Source of the DNA: Bifidobacterium breve
GTDB lineage: Bacteria; Actinomycetota; Actinomycetes; Nanopelagicales; Nanopelagicaceae
DNA: 61,811 nucleotides
Direction: 5' to 3'
NCBI GenBank assembly: GCA_945883675.1
Contig: CAMCYA010000004.1
Coordinates: 1 to 61,811 of the forward strand
The notes beneath the pieces were generated by a model that was not told the origin of the DNA, did not search any database, and saw only the letters and a program-made list of their open reading frames with translations. Below are positions 19,887 through 31,022 of this stretch, piece after piece (position 1 is the first letter of the stretch; each line of letters opens with the position of its first letter). A program made the position numbers and the translations under genes.

Positions 19887-20750
19887 TTACTCGCGACCAA
19901 CGTCTCGATGAGTTGGGTGCGCCGAAATTTCACTTCCTAATTCATTGAGCTGTCGAGCAATTTCGGCTGTAACCGCAACACTTCGGTGTTTACCACCCGT
20001 ACATCCGACTGCAATTGTTACAAATTTCTTCCCCTCTCGCATATATACAGTCAACATTGAGTTCACTAGATGAACATAGTCGGATACAAATTCGGCAACA
20101 CCATCACTATCTAAAACCGCCGAGCTAACCTGAGGCGTTAAACCTGTTAATTGGCGTAACTCTGGATTCCAATGGGGATTGGGAATAAAGCGGCAATCCA
20201 ATACTAGGTCTGCATCCACTGGTATTCCGTATTTATAACCAAAAGAAAGCACATTAATGCGCACACCTTGAGTTTTTCCTTTGCCAAAAATCTCGCCCAC
20301 TCTTTTTTCTAACTGATGTACATTTAAATTGGTTGTGTCGATGGCAACATCAGATTGTGAACGGACCTCTTCAAGTTTCTCACGTTCCCGAGAAATCCCA
20401 TCAACAATACGATCTTGCCCTTGTAGTGGATGTGGGCGCCTAGTTGATTCAAATCGTTGTACTAAAGCCTGATCTGTAGCGTCGAGAAAAACTAAACGAT
20501 ATTCAAGTGACTCTGACTTTAACTGCGCTAATGCAAGTGAGAGTTCATCAAAAAACTCTCCCCCACGTACATCTACGACAACGGCTAACTCTTTACCTTG
20601 AGGTCCAGTCCCCTTTGAAACTAACGCAGATAACAAAGCTGGTGGCAGGTTGTCTACGACATACCAACCCAAGTCTTCCAAAGCGTGCGCAACCGTAGAT
20701 CTACCAGCACCAGACATGCCAGTGAGGATCAGGGTTTCGTTTGAACTCAT
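19887..20750 (-). CDS. rapZ: RapZ-family nucleotide-binding protein
   Basis: A 287-residue RapZ (YvcJ) protein. The N-terminal P-loop reads GMSGAGRST (residues 11-19), with Arg in place of the usual Walker Lys, a variant I recall in other actinobacteria. A DVRGGEF block (about 60) and the C-terminal GCTGGKHRSV motif (about 254-263) are intact. In E. coli RapZ adapts an sRNA for RNase E in glucosamine-6-phosphate synthesis control; in Gram-positives its role is less clear. It begins 3 bases after uvrC ends. Confidence 0.9.
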   Translation of the reverse strand: MSSNETLILTGMSGAGRSTVAHALEDLGWYVVDNLPPALLSALVSKGTGPQGKELAVVVDVRGGEFFDELSLALAQLKSESLEYRLVFLDATDQALVQRFESTRRPHPLQGQDRIVDGISREREKLEEVRSQSDVAIDTTNLNVHQLEKRVGEIFGKGKTQGVRINVLSFGYKYGIPVDADLVLDCRFIPNPHWNPELRQLTGLTPQVSSAVLDSDGVAEFVSDYVHLVNSMLTVYMREGKKFVTIAVGCTGGKHRSVAVTAEIARQLNELGSEISAHPTHRDVGRE

Positions 20751-20753
20751 GGA

Positions 20754-22670
20754 TTAATTATCGCTGATTTCGCCAGTTTCGGTGTTCACTTTCTGAGTAG
20801 AAATTCCCTCCAAATAGCTTTCAATTACTGATGCAATCTTTCCCCCGATGCCTGGTGTAGCAGCGATCTCCTCGACCGATGCTTTTCGAATTGCCGCGAC
20901 TGAACCGAAACGCTCCAATAAGGAGGCTCTTCGCGCTGAACCCAATTGTGGAATCTCATCCAGAATCGATTCCAACATTATCTTTGAGCGCCTGGAGCGA
21001 TGGAAGGTGATTGCAAAGCGATGAGCCTCATCTCTAATTCGTTGCAGGAGATATAGACCTTCACTATTTCGGGGAAGAATAAGTGGATCTTTCGATCCAG
21101 GTATCCATACCTCCTCTAATCGTTTTGCTAGTCCGCATAATGCAATATCTGTTATTCCTAACTCATCCAAGGCACGTTGAGCTGCATTGACTTGTGGTTG
21201 CCCACCATCGACAACGATCAATTGAGGCGGATAGGCAAACTTGCTGGGCTTTCCACCGAGCTCTGCCACCTCTGCCTCATTCTCTTTACGATCATCAAGT
21301 AGACGCTTTAACCTGCGAGTAATAACTTGATGCATTGCTCGTGTGTCGTCAAAGCCCGCGCTTGTATCAATAATGAATCGTCGATACTCACTCTTTTTAA
21401 TCATTCCATCTTCGAAAACCACCATGGATGCCACCACTGAAGTTCCTGAAATATTTGAGATATCAAAACACTCAATTCGAAGTGGAGTTCTCCCTAAGTT
21501 AAGGTGCTCTTCTATCTCAGTCAGAGCCTTACCGCTTACAGCTGCATCTGTTGCTCGTTTGCTTAAGTATTGAATCAAGGAGTATTGAGCATTTCTTTTG
21601 ACAGTGCTTAAGAGCTCAACTTTCTCGCCTCGTTGTGGAGATTTGATCTCTACTTTGGTAGAACCAATTTGACCTAACCACTGCTCTAGTTGTTCTTTAT
21701 CTGCAGGATCTGAGCTGATGTAAATGTTACGTGGAACTACTATTGCTCCAGTTCCATAAATCGAATACAAAAGAGCAGTTAACTCATCTTGGCCTTCAAG
21801 CACCATCTCTTGATCTACTATCCATGACCTTGAGCCCTTTACCGATCCTCGTTGCATGGAAAAAATTGAGCCCGCTGCATGGAATCCGTCGTGATAAATA
21901 GAAATAAAATCTCCATCTAAATCATCTGAGAAACTTCCTTCAGTAGATTTTTGCGCCTTTTCAAATGATTCGATCTGATCTCTCAGTCGAGCAGCTCTTT
22001 CGAACTCTTCATTTGCAGCAGCTGCATTCATCTCTTCATGAAGTTTAGGAAGAATGTTCTCCATGCCTGAATCCATGAACTCATTAAGTCGACCGGCCAA
22101 CTTCTTATGCTCTTCCTGAGAAATCCAACCCACACATGGCGCTGCGCACTTTCCGATATCCCCCAACAAGCATTGACGTTTGCTGCGTTGTGCGCGAGTG
22201 AAATTGGATGAAGAACAGGATCTAACGGGAAAAACCTTAAGCAGGACATCGAAGGTATTTCGAAGAGCCCAAGCATTTGTATATGGACCAAAGTATTTCA
22301 AGCCCGCACGCTTATCTTTGCGCGTAATGAAGATCATGGGGAATTCATCATTTAGAGAGAGAGCCAAGTATGGATAGGACTTGTCATCTTTAAATTGGAC
22401 GTTGTACTTCGGTTGATACTGCTTGATCCAACTAAACTCTAATGCTAACGCCTCTAACTCTGTGCTAACGATAGTCCAGTCAACACGAACCGCCTCATGC
22501 ACCATACGATTAGTTTTTGTAGCAAGATTTGTTTGAAAGTAATTACTCAACCGATTCTTAAGATTTTTTGCTTTACCAACATAGATAACTTTGTCCTGCT
22601 TGTTGTAAAAGCGATAAACCCCTGGGTGCTCTGGAATGTTACTAGGCCGATAACTCTTTGGATCTGCCAT
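20754..22670 (-). CDS. uvrC: UvrC, excinuclease nuclease subunit
   Basis: A 638-residue UvrC, which makes both incisions in nucleotide excision repair. Order: GIY-YIG nuclease domain (about residues 14-95, GVYRFYNKQDKVIYVGKAK), UVR motif that binds UvrB (about 205-240), RNase H-like endonuclease half (about 390-540, with ECFDISNISGT and VDGGQPQV), and tandem helix-hairpin-helix repeats at the C-terminus (about 565-620). It follows uvrA after 4 bases. Confidence 0.95.
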   Translation of the reverse strand: MADPKSYRPSNIPEHPGVYRFYNKQDKVIYVGKAKNLKNRLSNYFQTNLATKTNRMVHEAVRVDWTIVSTELEALALEFSWIKQYQPKYNVQFKDDKSYPYLALSLNDEFPMIFITRKDKRAGLKYFGPYTNAWALRNTFDVLLKVFPVRSCSSSNFTRAQRSKRQCLLGDIGKCAAPCVGWISQEEHKKLAGRLNEFMDSGMENILPKLHEEMNAAAANEEFERAARLRDQIESFEKAQKSTEGSFSDDLDGDFISIYHDGFHAAGSIFSMQRGSVKGSRSWIVDQEMVLEGQDELTALLYSIYGTGAIVVPRNIYISSDPADKEQLEQWLGQIGSTKVEIKSPQRGEKVELLSTVKRNAQYSLIQYLSKRATDAAVSGKALTEIEEHLNLGRTPLRIECFDISNISGTSVVASMVVFEDGMIKKSEYRRFIIDTSAGFDDTRAMHQVITRRLKRLLDDRKENEAEVAELGGKPSKFAYPPQLIVVDGGQPQVNAAQRALDELGITDIALCGLAKRLEEVWIPGSKDPLILPRNSEGLYLLQRIRDEAHRFAITFHRSRRSKIMLESILDEIPQLGSARRASLLERFGSVAAIRKASVEEIAATPGIGGKIASVIESYLEGISTQKVNTETGEISDN

Positions 22671-22674
22671 TGGA

Positions 22675-25533
22675 CTACTTCTTCGCTGTAATTTTTCGAT
22701 TAGTTTTTAAAATCTCACCCAAGAACTGACCTGTGTAACTCTCTTTGACTGCAGATACCGTTTCAGGAGTGCCCTCTGCTACTACCATTCCTCCGCGGAA
22801 TCCACCTTCAGGTCCCATGTCAATGACCCAGTCAGAGCATTTAATAACATCTAAGTTGTGCTCAATTACTACAACTGTGTTTCCTGTATCTACCAATCGG
22901 TTTAGAACAGTCAAGAGTTTACTTACATCTTCAAAGTGCAATCCAGTTGTAGGTTCATCAAGAACATAAATTGTTCGGCCAGTAGAACGACGTTGTAGCT
23001 CGGTGGCTAGCTTTACCCGCTGTGCCTCTCCTCCAGAGAGCGTCGGTGCTGACTGACCTAGTCGAACATAACCAAGTCCAACATCGTTAAGCGTCTTCAA
23101 ATATCTCGCAATAGCTGGGACAGATTCAAAAAATCCGCCGGCCTGTTCAATGGGCATGTTTAGAACTTCGGCAATGGTTTTTCCTTTGTAATGAACTTCA
23201 AGAGTTTCTCGGTTATATCGCGCTCCATGACAGACTTCGCAGGGTACGTACACATCTGGAAGAAAATTCATTTCGATTGTTATTGTTCCATCACCTGAAC
23301 AGTTCTCGCAGCGTCCACCTTTAACGTTAAATGAGAAACGCCCCTGCTGATAACCACGTATTTTTGCTTCACTAGTTTCGGCAAAAAGTGCTCGAATTTT
23401 GTCGAATACACCTGTATATGTGGCGGGATTTGATCTAGGTGTTCGTCCAATTGGAGATTGATCAACATGAACAACTTTATCTAGATGCTCAACACCAGCT
23501 ACCGTTCGATGCCTTCCGGGAACCAAGCGTGCACCATTTAGTTTGTTAGCTAAAACTACGTAAAGAATGTCATTTACAAGGGTTGATTTTCCAGATCCGC
23601 TCACACCAGTTACGGCAACAAAAACACCTAGAGGTACTTCAACCTCAATATCTTTTAGATTGTTTTCCTTGGCACCTTTTATTACAAGTTTACGTTTAGG
23701 ATCAATGGCGCGACGTTTTTTCGGTATCTCAATTGACTTTTTGCCAGATAGATAAGCACCAGTTATTGACTCTTTTGAATTGATGAGATCTTCATAGCTT
23801 CCAGAAACAACTACATGCCCACCATGCTCACCAGCCCCTGGACCGATATCTACGATCCAGTCGGCTGTGCGAATTGTCTCTTCATCATGCTCAACAACAA
23901 TCAACGTATTACCCAAGTCACGCAAACGAGTAAGAGTCTCGATTAAACGTTTATTGTCCCTTTGATGTAATCCAATAGAGGGTTCATCCAAAACATAGAG
24001 AACACCGACCAAGCCGCTACCAATTTGGGTTGCGAGTCGAATGCGCTGAGCCTCACCGCCTGAAAGAGAACCAGCTGGCCTTGCTAAAGAGAGATAGTCC
24101 AGACCAACATCAAGTAGGAAGCCAAGTCGTGCATGTACTTCTTTCATCACGCGCTCTGCTATTTGCGCCTCACGTTTATTTAACTTGATCTGTTTCAAAA
24201 ATACTGCGCAATCAGCGATAGAAAGTTCGCAAATCTCAGCAATGTTTTTATCACCTATAGTCACAGCCAAAACTTCAGGCTTTAGTCTGGCTCCATTGCA
24301 TGCCTCGCATGCAATTTGACGCATATACGCCTCATATTTATCCCGACTGTAATCACTATCGGTCTCACTATGACGACGGTGAATAAATGGAACGACGCCT
24401 TCAAAACCAGTTGTGTAGTTTCGGGCCCCATATCTACCTTTGTACTTCATTTTTATTTCATATTCATACCCATTTAAGATTGCTTCGCGTGCTTTTGCAG
24501 AGATTTTTTTCCACGGTGCATCGAGGGAGAATGGGAGATCTTTTGCTAGGGCCTCTAATAATCTTAGGAAGTAGTCGGATGACTGACCTCCCGACCATGG
24601 GGCGATCACTCCATCATTAATCGAAATTGAATCATCTGGGATGATTAACTCTTCATCAACTTCTAACTTCGTTCCGATACCGGAACACTCGGAGCATGCT
24701 CCAAATGGCGAGTTAAATGAGAACGATCGAGGCTCTAACTCTTCGAATGAAAGTTCGCACCCATGGCAGGCCAGATGTTCACTAAATGTGCGTTCCTTAT
24801 CCTTACCCTTTGCATCCACAAAATCCAAAACAACAATTCCGGATGCTAAGCGCAATGCAGTTTCAATCGAATCCGTTAACCTCGTTTTACTTTCAGGTTT
24901 AGCAGTTAAGCGATCAATGACAACTTCAATAGTGTGCTTTTCTTGTTTCTTAAGTTTTGGAGCATCACTTAACGCGACCACTACCCCATCAATTCGCGCC
25001 CTTGAATAACCCTGGGTTATCAAATCGTTAAAGAGTTCGAGAAACTCTCCTTTTCGGGCTCTAATAACAGGTGCCAGCACCTGAAACTTTGTTGTAGGAG
25101 GAAGTTCTAAAATCTGATCAACAATTTGTTGAGGCGATTGTCGAGTTACGGTTTTGCCACATTTTGGACAATGTGGAGTACCAGCGCGTGCAAAGAGAAG
25201 TCGTAGATAGTCATAAACTTCCGTGATAGTTCCCACTGTTGAGCGAGGGTTTCTATTGGTAGATTTTTGATCGATAGAAACAGCTGGAGATAAACCCTCT
25301 ATGAAATCAACATCTGGTTTGTCCATTTGGCCCAAAAATTGGCGAGCATAGGCCGAAAGAGATTCCACATAGCGTCGCTGGCCCTCGGCAAAGATTGTGT
25401 CGAATGCTAAAGATGATTTACCCGAACCAGATAATCCAGTGAAAACTACCAGTGATTCTCTAGGCAGTTCAATCGAAACATTTTTAAGATTGTGTTCGCG
25501 AGCACCACGCACAATTAACTTGTCGATACTCAC
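22675..25533 (-). CDS. uvrA: UvrA, excinuclease damage-recognition ATPase
   Basis: A 952-residue UvrA with two ABC ATPase modules. Walker A sites are GLSGSGKSS (about residue 32) and GVSGSGKST (about 640); signature motifs are LSGGEAQRI (about 488) and LSGGEAQRV (about 830). Zinc-binding Cys clusters are visible near residues 255-285 ([14 protein letters not shown]) and 742-770 (CENCSG, CEVCHG). The start is GTG, 1 base after the uvrB stop codon. Confidence 0.96.
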   Translation of the reverse strand: MSIDKLIVRGAREHNLKNVSIELPRESLVVFTGLSGSGKSSLAFDTIFAEGQRRYVESLSAYARQFLGQMDKPDVDFIEGLSPAVSIDQKSTNRNPRSTVGTITEVYDYLRLLFARAGTPHCPKCGKTVTRQSPQQIVDQILELPPTTKFQVLAPVIRARKGEFLELFNDLITQGYSRARIDGVVVALSDAPKLKKQEKHTIEVVIDRLTAKPESKTRLTDSIETALRLASGIVVLDFVDAKGKDKERTFSEHLACHGCELSFEELEPRSFSFNSPFGACSECSGIGTKLEVDEELIIPDDSISINDGVIAPWSGGQSSDYFLRLLEALAKDLPFSLDAPWKKISAKAREAILNGYEYEIKMKYKGRYGARNYTTGFEGVVPFIHRRHSETDSDYSRDKYEAYMRQIACEACNGARLKPEVLAVTIGDKNIAEICELSIADCAVFLKQIKLNKREAQIAERVMKEVHARLGFLLDVGLDYLSLARPAGSLSGGEAQRIRLATQIGSGLVGVLYVLDEPSIGLHQRDNKRLIETLTRLRDLGNTLIVVEHDEETIRTADWIVDIGPGAGEHGGHVVVSGSYEDLINSKESITGAYLSGKKSIEIPKKRRAIDPKRKLVIKGAKENNLKDIEVEVPLGVFVAVTGVSGSGKSTLVNDILYVVLANKLNGARLVPGRHRTVAGVEHLDKVVHVDQSPIGRTPRSNPATYTGVFDKIRALFAETSEAKIRGYQQGRFSFNVKGGRCENCSGDGTITIEMNFLPDVYVPCEVCHGARYNRETLEVHYKGKTIAEVLNMPIEQAGGFFESVPAIARYLKTLNDVGLGYVRLGQSAPTLSGGEAQRVKLATELQRRSTGRTIYVLDEPTTGLHFEDVSKLLTVLNRLVDTGNTVVVIEHNLDVIKCSDWVIDMGPEGGFRGGMVVAEGTPETVSAVKESYTGQFLGEILKTNRKITAKK

Positions 25534-25534
25534 T

Positions 25535-27613
25535 TCACACTCCTGCTTCTTCCATCATTCGCAGTTCTTTCTTCAAGATCTTGATTTCATCGCGCAACCG
25601 AGCGGCGACTTCAAATTGAAGTTCAGCTGCAGCGTTCTTCATCTGGTCAGTCAGAGAGCCTATCAACGCAATCAAATCCTTGCGAGGAAGCGAAATCGAA
25701 TTCTCATCAAATAGACCTGAAACTGCCGATTTCTTGAATGTTGATTTTTCATGAGCCAAAAGCTCTTCGGTGTCTTCGCTCTCTCGATTTATTAAATCTG
25801 TAATATCGGCAATTTTTTTACGAAGCGGTTGAGGATCGACCCCACGTTCCAGATTGTATGCAACTTGTTTAGCTCGGCGTCGATTGGTTTCATCTATTGC
25901 TTTGGCCATTGATGCAGTTATGTTGTCGGCATACATGTGTACTTCGCCGGAGACATTTCGCGCGGCGCGACCGATAGTTTGAATTAAGGATGTTGCAGAA
26001 CGCAGGAAGCCTTCTTTATCGGCGTCGAGAATAGAGACAAGAGATACTTCGGGAAGATCCAAGCCTTCACGTAACAGGTTGATACCAATCAAGACATCAT
26101 ATTCACCTGTTCTTAGTTCGCGAAGTAATTCGACTCTTCGCAAAGTATCTACTTCCGAATGAAGATAGCGAACATTTACGCCCTTCTCTTGAAGATAATC
26201 AGTGAGATCTTCTGACATTTTTTTGGTTAAAGTTGTAACTAAGACACGTTCATTACGGGCTGCTCGAATGTTGATCTCCAGCAGAAGATCATCAATCTGA
26301 CCCTTAATCGGCTTGATTACAATCGCAGGATCAACCAAACCGGTTGGTCGAATAACCTGTTCAACCACATCGTTCTTAACTTTTTCTAATTCATATTTAC
26401 CGGGTGTTGCAGATAGGTAGAGCTTTTGTCCTGTTCTTTCAATGAATTCGGGAAATTTGAGAGGCCTGTTATCCAGTGCGCTCGGAAGTCTGAAGCCATG
26501 TTCGACCAAGGTTCTTTTTCTCGATGCATCGCCTTCGAACATAGCTCCCAATTGCGGAACAGTTACGTGGCTTTCATCGATTACTACTAGAAAATCCTCT
26601 GGAAAATAGTCCAGTAAGCAGTGTGGAGCAGAGCCTGCTGGACGATCATCTAAATGGCGAGAATAGTTTTCGATTCCACTACAAAAGCCAATTTGTTCCA
26701 TCATCTCTATATCAAATGTTGTTCGCATGCGAAGTCGCTGAGCCTCTAGCAATTTGCCCTGTTTCTCAAGGAGATTCAATTGCACTTGGAGTTCGTCTTG
26801 AATATCACCTATTGCGCGCTTCATGGTTTCAGGTCCAGCTGCATAGTGAGTTGCCGGAAAAATATACATCTCTTGCTCATCGGCGATGATCTCACCGGTT
26901 AAGGGATGAAGTGTTGATATCTTCTCAATTTCATCTCCAAACATCTCAATTCGTATGGCTAGCTCTTCATACATGGGAATAATCTCGATTGTGTCGCCCC
27001 GCACCCTGAAGGTTCCACGTTCAAAGGCCATGTCATTTCGTTTGTACTGAACATCAACAAATTTTCTTAATAGCGAGTTTCGTTCAATTTCATCGCCAAC
27101 GCGAAGGCGAACCATTCGATCTACATACTCCTGCGGTGTTCCAAGGCCATAAATACAAGAAACTGTTGCAACAACAATCACATCTCGCCTGGTCAACAGT
27201 GAGTTAGTAGCAGAGTGTCGTAACCTTTCGACCTCTTCATTGACTGATGAATCTTTTTCAATGAAAGTGTCGGTCTGTGGCACGTAGGCCTCTGGTTGGT
27301 AATAGTCATAATAGGAAACAAAGTATTCAACGGCGTTGTTTGGAAGGAGTTCGCGAAACTCATTAGCCAACTGAGCAGCCAATGTCTTGTTGGGTGCCAG
27401 CACTAACGTTGGTCTTTGCAACTTCTCAATCAGCCAAGCAGTTGTCGCTGATTTTCCAGTTCCGGTAGCACCTAGAAGTACGACATCTTGTTCACCAGCT
27501 TCTATTCGGCGAGTGATCTCTTTAATAGCCTCTGGTTGATCCCCGGCGGGAACATAGTCACTAATCACCTGAAATGGAGCAACTGAACGTTGCAGATCAG
27601 ATACCGGGCGCAT
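25535..27613 (-). CDS. uvrB: UvrB, excinuclease helicase-like subunit
   Basis: A 692-residue UvrB. Walker A is [12 protein letters not shown] (about residue 48), the damage-probing beta-hairpin block [21 protein letters not shown] begins near residue 102, the DEAD-like box is VIDESHVT, and the C-terminal UVR motif for UvrC contact is at about 650-690. ATG at 27613. The three uvr genes are stacked B-A-C with spacings of 1 and 4 bases, so they are made together. Confidence 0.96.
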   Translation of the reverse strand: MRPVSDLQRSVAPFQVISDYVPAGDQPEAIKEITRRIEAGEQDVVLLGATGTGKSATTAWLIEKLQRPTLVLAPNKTLAAQLANEFRELLPNNAVEYFVSYYDYYQPEAYVPQTDTFIEKDSSVNEEVERLRHSATNSLLTRRDVIVVATVSCIYGLGTPQEYVDRMVRLRVGDEIERNSLLRKFVDVQYKRNDMAFERGTFRVRGDTIEIIPMYEELAIRIEMFGDEIEKISTLHPLTGEIIADEQEMYIFPATHYAAGPETMKRAIGDIQDELQVQLNLLEKQGKLLEAQRLRMRTTFDIEMMEQIGFCSGIENYSRHLDDRPAGSAPHCLLDYFPEDFLVVIDESHVTVPQLGAMFEGDASRKRTLVEHGFRLPSALDNRPLKFPEFIERTGQKLYLSATPGKYELEKVKNDVVEQVIRPTGLVDPAIVIKPIKGQIDDLLLEINIRAARNERVLVTTLTKKMSEDLTDYLQEKGVNVRYLHSEVDTLRRVELLRELRTGEYDVLIGINLLREGLDLPEVSLVSILDADKEGFLRSATSLIQTIGRAARNVSGEVHMYADNITASMAKAIDETNRRRAKQVAYNLERGVDPQPLRKKIADITDLINRESEDTEELLAHEKSTFKKSAVSGLFDENSISLPRKDLIALIGSLTDQMKNAAAELQFEVAARLRDEIKILKKELRMMEEAGV

Positions 27614-27619
27614 TTTCCT

Positions 27620-27625
27620 AGCCTA
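27620..27625 (-). promoter_or_regulatory. -10-like box TAGGCT ahead of uvrB
   Basis: TAGGCT ends 6 bases before the uvrB ATG and could give a leaderless uvrB-uvrA-uvrC transcript. The bases between (AGGAAA) could instead act as a close Shine-Dalgarno sequence on a transcript from coaE, so both readings are open. Confidence 0.4.
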
Positions 27626-27626
27626 C

Positions 27627-28214
27627 TTACAAAGTTTCGTTGATGCTATCCCAGATATTTTCAACTTGGCGCAGAAGTTCATCTTCATTTCCGTTATTTT
27701 CTATCAGAAAATCAGCAACCTCCTCGCGTTCAGGACGGGTGGCCTGCGCCGCCATTCGGGCATCGATCTCTGATTTTTGCATTCCCCTTGAACGCAACCT
27801 TTCAACTCTATTTTCATACTCGGACTCAACGGTAATAACTAGATCAAAACGATCTTGAGATTTTGTCTCAACTAATAATGGAATCTCATAAACCAGTACT
27901 TCACTATCTTTTAAAGAAGAGACAGCAAACTCAAATTTCTTTCTCACAAAGGGGTGAATTATTGCTTCGAGTTTTGTTTTTAAATCTTGATCTTTGAAAA
28001 TTGATTCAGCTAACGCTTTACGGTTTATTTCGCCATTAAGTAAAATTGAGTCTCCAAAAATACTTACTACTTCATCAAATCCCTTAGATCCGCGCTCAAT
28101 GGCTTCTCGGGCAAGTTGATCGGCATCAATTACAAAAGCGCCTAGCTCAGCGAAATATTGCGCGGCCAAAGATTTGCCGCTTCCAATTCCGCCAGTTAAA
28201 GCAATTACTCGCAT
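27627..28214 (-). CDS. coaE: dephospho-CoA kinase
   Basis: A 195-residue P-loop kinase for the last step of coenzyme A synthesis. Walker A is GGIGSGKS (residues 8-15), followed by the conserved DADQLAREA block (about 31-39); the lid region is near 110-140. It sits between rpsA and uvrB, as in other actinobacteria. The promoter box TACGAT is 6 bases before the ATG. Confidence 0.94.
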   Translation of the reverse strand: MRVIALTGGIGSGKSLAAQYFAELGAFVIDADQLAREAIERGSKGFDEVVSIFGDSILLNGEINRKALAESIFKDQDLKTKLEAIIHPFVRKKFEFAVSSLKDSEVLVYEIPLLVETKSQDRFDLVITVESEYENRVERLRSRGMQKSEIDARMAAQATRPEREEVADFLIENNGNEDELLRQVENIWDSINETL

Positions 28215-28220
28215 GTGCTA

Positions 28221-28226
28221 ATCGTA
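28221..28226 (-). promoter_or_regulatory. -10 box TACGAT for coaE, probable leaderless start
   Basis: TACGAT lies 6 bases before the coaE ATG with no Shine-Dalgarno sequence. It follows the rpsA terminator, so coaE needs its own promoter. Confidence 0.5.
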
Positions 28227-28277
28227 TCTTTTCTACTTGTAAAGATTGCAGATCTTGCATCTATTGATCGACAATGA

Positions 28278-28307
28278 AAAAGGCCCAGCATGATCGCTAG
28301 GCCTTTT
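28278..28307 (-). terminator. rho-independent terminator after rpsA
   Basis: On the minus strand a 12-base-pair stem (AAAAGGCCTAGC paired with GCTGGGCCTTTT, one G-T wobble) with a 6-base loop is followed by T-rich sequence, 13 bases past the rpsA stop. It separates rpsA from coaE. Confidence 0.8.
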
Positions 28308-28320
28308 CCATTCGAACCAA

Positions 28321-29667
28321 TTATTCGCTTTGGGTTGCTTCCTCTGGCGTGGCAGCTGCGTCAGCAACTTTTGCTTCGGCTTTCTGCTTTTTGTGTGCCA
28401 TGAAGCGTTCCTTCGCAAGTGAGTATTGACCTTCCCACTCTTCGCGCTGGCTTTCATATCCCGGCTTCCACTCTTGAGTATCTGCGTCAAAGCCTTCTGG
28501 ATAGATAAAGTTACCTGCAGCATCGTAGCGAGCAGACATTCCATATTGAGATGGATCGAATGCTTCAATTTCAATTTCGTGACCTTCATTTGCTTGCTTC
28601 AATGACAAGGAAATGCGACGACGCTCTAAATCAATATCTATGATCTTTACGAATAGTTCATCATCAACTTGAACAACTTGCTCTGGAATCTCAACATGTC
28701 GTTCTGCTAACTCTGAAATATGAACAAGACCTTCGATTCCTTCATGCACACGAATAAACGCGCCGAATGGAACAAGCTTTGTTACAACACCAGGGACAAC
28801 CTGATTAATTGTATGTGTACGAGCAAATGCTTGCCATGGATCTTCTTGAGTTGCCTTAAGAGAAAGTGAAACACGTTCACGTTCGAAATCAACTTCTAGA
28901 ACTTCAACAGTTACCTCATCGCCAACTTCTACAACTTCACCTGGGTGATCGATGTGTTTCCAAGAAAGCTCTGAAACGTGTACTAGGCCGTCAACTCCAC
29001 CAAGATCAACGAAAGCACCAAAGTTCACGATTGATGAAATAACACCTGAGCGAACTTGTCCCTTTTCAAGTTGATTAAGGAACGTTGTGCGTGATTCAGA
29101 TTGAGTCTGCTCTAAGAATGCGCGGCGAGAGAGAACAACGTTGTTACGGTTCTTATCAAGTTCAATGATTCGTGCTTCAACTTGCTTGCCGATGTATGGA
29201 GTTAAATCGCGAACGCGACGCATTTCTACTAGTGATGCCGGTAAGAATCCGCGAAGACCAATGTCGACGATTAGGCCGCCTTTAACAACTTCAATAACTG
29301 TTCCGATGACAACTTCGTCACGCTCTTTCTTGCCTTCAATATCTCCCCATGCGCGTTCATACTGTGCGCGCTTCTTAGAAAGTATGAGGCGACCCTCTTT
29401 GTCTTCTTTTTGAAGAACAAGAGCTTCGATGATTTCACCGACTTTAACGATTGAATTTGGATCTGCATCATGGCGAATTGAAAGTTCACGGGCTGGAATT
29501 ACACCCTCTGTCTTATAACCGATGTCAACAAGAACTTCATCTCGTCCTACTTGGACAACTGCTCCTGAAACTAAGTCGCCGTCATTAAAATTTCTAATTG
29601 TGCCTTCGATTGCGGCAAGAAAATCTTCTGCTGATCCAATATCGTTTACTGCGATTTGCGTGGTCAA
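28321..29667 (-). CDS. rpsA: 30S ribosomal protein S1
   Basis: A 448-residue S1 protein with four S1 (OB-fold) domains at about residues 32-103, 120-186, 206-274 and 291-360, each ending in the RVSLSLK-type motif, then an acidic, poorly conserved tail. Four domains, rather than the six of E. coli, is the actinobacterial form. It brings mRNA to the 30S subunit. The start is TTG, supported by GGAG 5 bases upstream and by the family N-terminus. It has its own terminator. Confidence 0.94.
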   Translation of the reverse strand: MTTQIAVNDIGSAEDFLAAIEGTIRNFNDGDLVSGAVVQVGRDEVLVDIGYKTEGVIPARELSIRHDADPNSIVKVGEIIEALVLQKEDKEGRLILSKKRAQYERAWGDIEGKKERDEVVIGTVIEVVKGGLIVDIGLRGFLPASLVEMRRVRDLTPYIGKQVEARIIELDKNRNNVVLSRRAFLEQTQSESRTTFLNQLEKGQVRSGVISSIVNFGAFVDLGGVDGLVHVSELSWKHIDHPGEVVEVGDEVTVEVLEVDFERERVSLSLKATQEDPWQAFARTHTINQVVPGVVTKLVPFGAFIRVHEGIEGLVHISELAERHVEIPEQVVQVDDELFVKIIDIDLERRRISLSLKQANEGHEIEIEAFDPSQYGMSARYDAAGNFIYPEGFDADTQEWKPGYESQREEWEGQYSLAKERFMAHKKQKAEAKVADAAATPEEATQSE

Positions 29668-29779
29668 GTGAGCTCCGTAGGGATAGAAAGTAGTAGTTTC
29701 CGCTTTCGCGGTTGGAGGGCAAGGGTAAGGTTTGCGCGCTCATAAGGGCAAATCCAGATACTTTTTTGAGCGTAATCAC
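29668..29779. promoter_or_regulatory. divergent promoter region of rpsA and the MFS gene
   Basis: This gap must hold the rpsA promoter; a TACTTT box on the minus strand is possible but no matching -35 box stands out. A CCGC-GAAA-GCGG mini-hairpin lies about 40 bases upstream of the rpsA start. Confidence 0.3.
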
Positions 29780-29785
29780 TACACT
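29780..29785 (+). promoter_or_regulatory. -10 box TACACT for the MFS gene
   Basis: TACACT ends 10 bases before the ATG at 29796, giving a very short leader of about 3-4 bases if initiation is 6-7 bases after the box. Confidence 0.35.
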
Positions 29786-29795
29786 GAATTACGTT

Positions 29796-31022
29796 ATGAA
29801 TAGATATAGAGAGCTCATGGCTTTCCCCCAGGTGATTCGGCTCGGTATCAGCGCCTTTCCAGCGCGTTTGGCCTACGGCATGATCGGTTTAGGCATATTT
29901 TTCAAGACTGAACAAGAGACCGGCTCTATTGCAGCAGCTGGTTTTGCAATTGGATTGAACTCACTTGCGGGAGCACTCACCGCAGGTCTTCGTGGATCGG
30001 TGATGGATCGCTTTGGTCAAAAGTGGCCCATCCGCATTCTTGTCCCAATGTATTCACTTCTTATTGTCTTGCTCAACACAATGGAAACCCGTCAATCTAT
30101 TTTAATTACCGCTTTCATCTTAGGAATTACAGCACCACCCATCAATCTCTCTGTTCGCCCGTTGTGGAAAGACATTGTTCCTGATTCTTATTTGAGAACT
30201 GCTTATGCATTTGACTCTTCAATGATGAGTACAACTACTGTAATTGGACCTGTTGTTATCACTGCGCTTTCTCTCTCATCTAGGCCAGGAATTGCATTAG
30301 CCACTGTGGCAGCCTTGATGTTGATAGGCGGAATTGCACTTTCTCTCACTCCCGCTTCACGTGATTGGATTCCAGAAAAGAAGGCAAAAGGTCAGAAGGG
30401 TCTGTGGAGAGATCGAGCGATTCAATTACTAATGTTTGAAGGCTGCTTTATTGGTTTTGGTTGGGGTGTTTTTGATGTTGCTGTACCTGCTTTTGCAACT
30501 CAGGAAGGTGTCCAACATAGAGTTGCTTGGATCTTTGCCGCCTTTGGTTTAGCAACAATCATTGGTGGCCTACTCGGCGGACTAGTTTCTAAGAATTTGG
30601 CTCCGCTACCTGCTTTGAGAAACACCTACTTGGTGTGGTTTTTAGCCTGTATCCCTATCACGTTTACAAACCCTGATTGGACGATGGCATTAGTTGGTGC
30701 AATTATCGGATTTTTTGGCGGAGCGGTGCAGGTTTTTTACTTTGAAGTTCTTGAAGCGGTACGTCCTCAAGGCTCTCAAACTGCATCACTTGGTTGGATT
30801 TGGAGTGTTGAAGGATCCTTCATGGCAGTTGGCGCTGCAGTTGGCGGTGTGGTCTCTGAAGAGTTCTCACCACGTGTTGGTTTAGCAATGTTGCCAATTA
30901 TGATTTTCTTTGGGTTCATTATTTTGACTGTCGGTAAAGGCAGATTGAGTACTGCCAACGACGTTCCGACTGAAGAGGAAGATTTGCGCGCAATCAAAGA
31001 TATATCAAACGAGGTTAAGTAG
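29796..31022 (+). CDS. major facilitator superfamily transporter
   Basis: A 408-residue integral membrane protein with about 12 helices in two halves and a charged central loop (ASRDWIPEKKAKG, about residues 188-200). A MDRFGQKWPIR segment between helices 2 and 3 fits the MFS loop motif G-x-x-x-D-R-x-G-R-R/K. Its substrate is not evident; relatives are often called drug or sugar exporters without proof. The start at 29796 is chosen because the longer frame runs into the promoter region; an ATG at 29817 is also possible. It abuts the convergent polA with no bases between the stop codons. Confidence 0.8.
   Translation: MNRYRELMAFPQVIRLGISAFPARLAYGMIGLGIFFKTEQETGSIAAAGFAIGLNSLAGALTAGLRGSVMDRFGQKWPIRILVPMYSLLIVLLNTMETRQSILITAFILGITAPPINLSVRPLWKDIVPDSYLRTAYAFDSSMMSTTTVIGPVVITALSLSSRPGIALATVAALMLIGGIALSLTPASRDWIPEKKAKGQKGLWRDRAIQLLMFEGCFIGFGWGVFDVAVPAFATQEGVQHRVAWIFAAFGLATIIGGLLGGLVSKNLAPLPALRNTYLVWFLACIPITFTNPDWTMALVGAIIGFFGGAVQVFYFEVLEAVRPQGSQTASLGWIWSVEGSFMAVGAAVGGVVSEEFSPRVGLAMLPIMIFFGFIILTVGKGRLSTANDVPTEEEDLRAIKDISNEVK

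Noticed and set aside
28233-28589. 118-codon minus-strand frame in another phase of the rpsA tail
   Set aside because: It runs through the rpsA terminator and reads as a low-complexity Lys/Arg/Gln-rich shadow of the acidic S1 tail.
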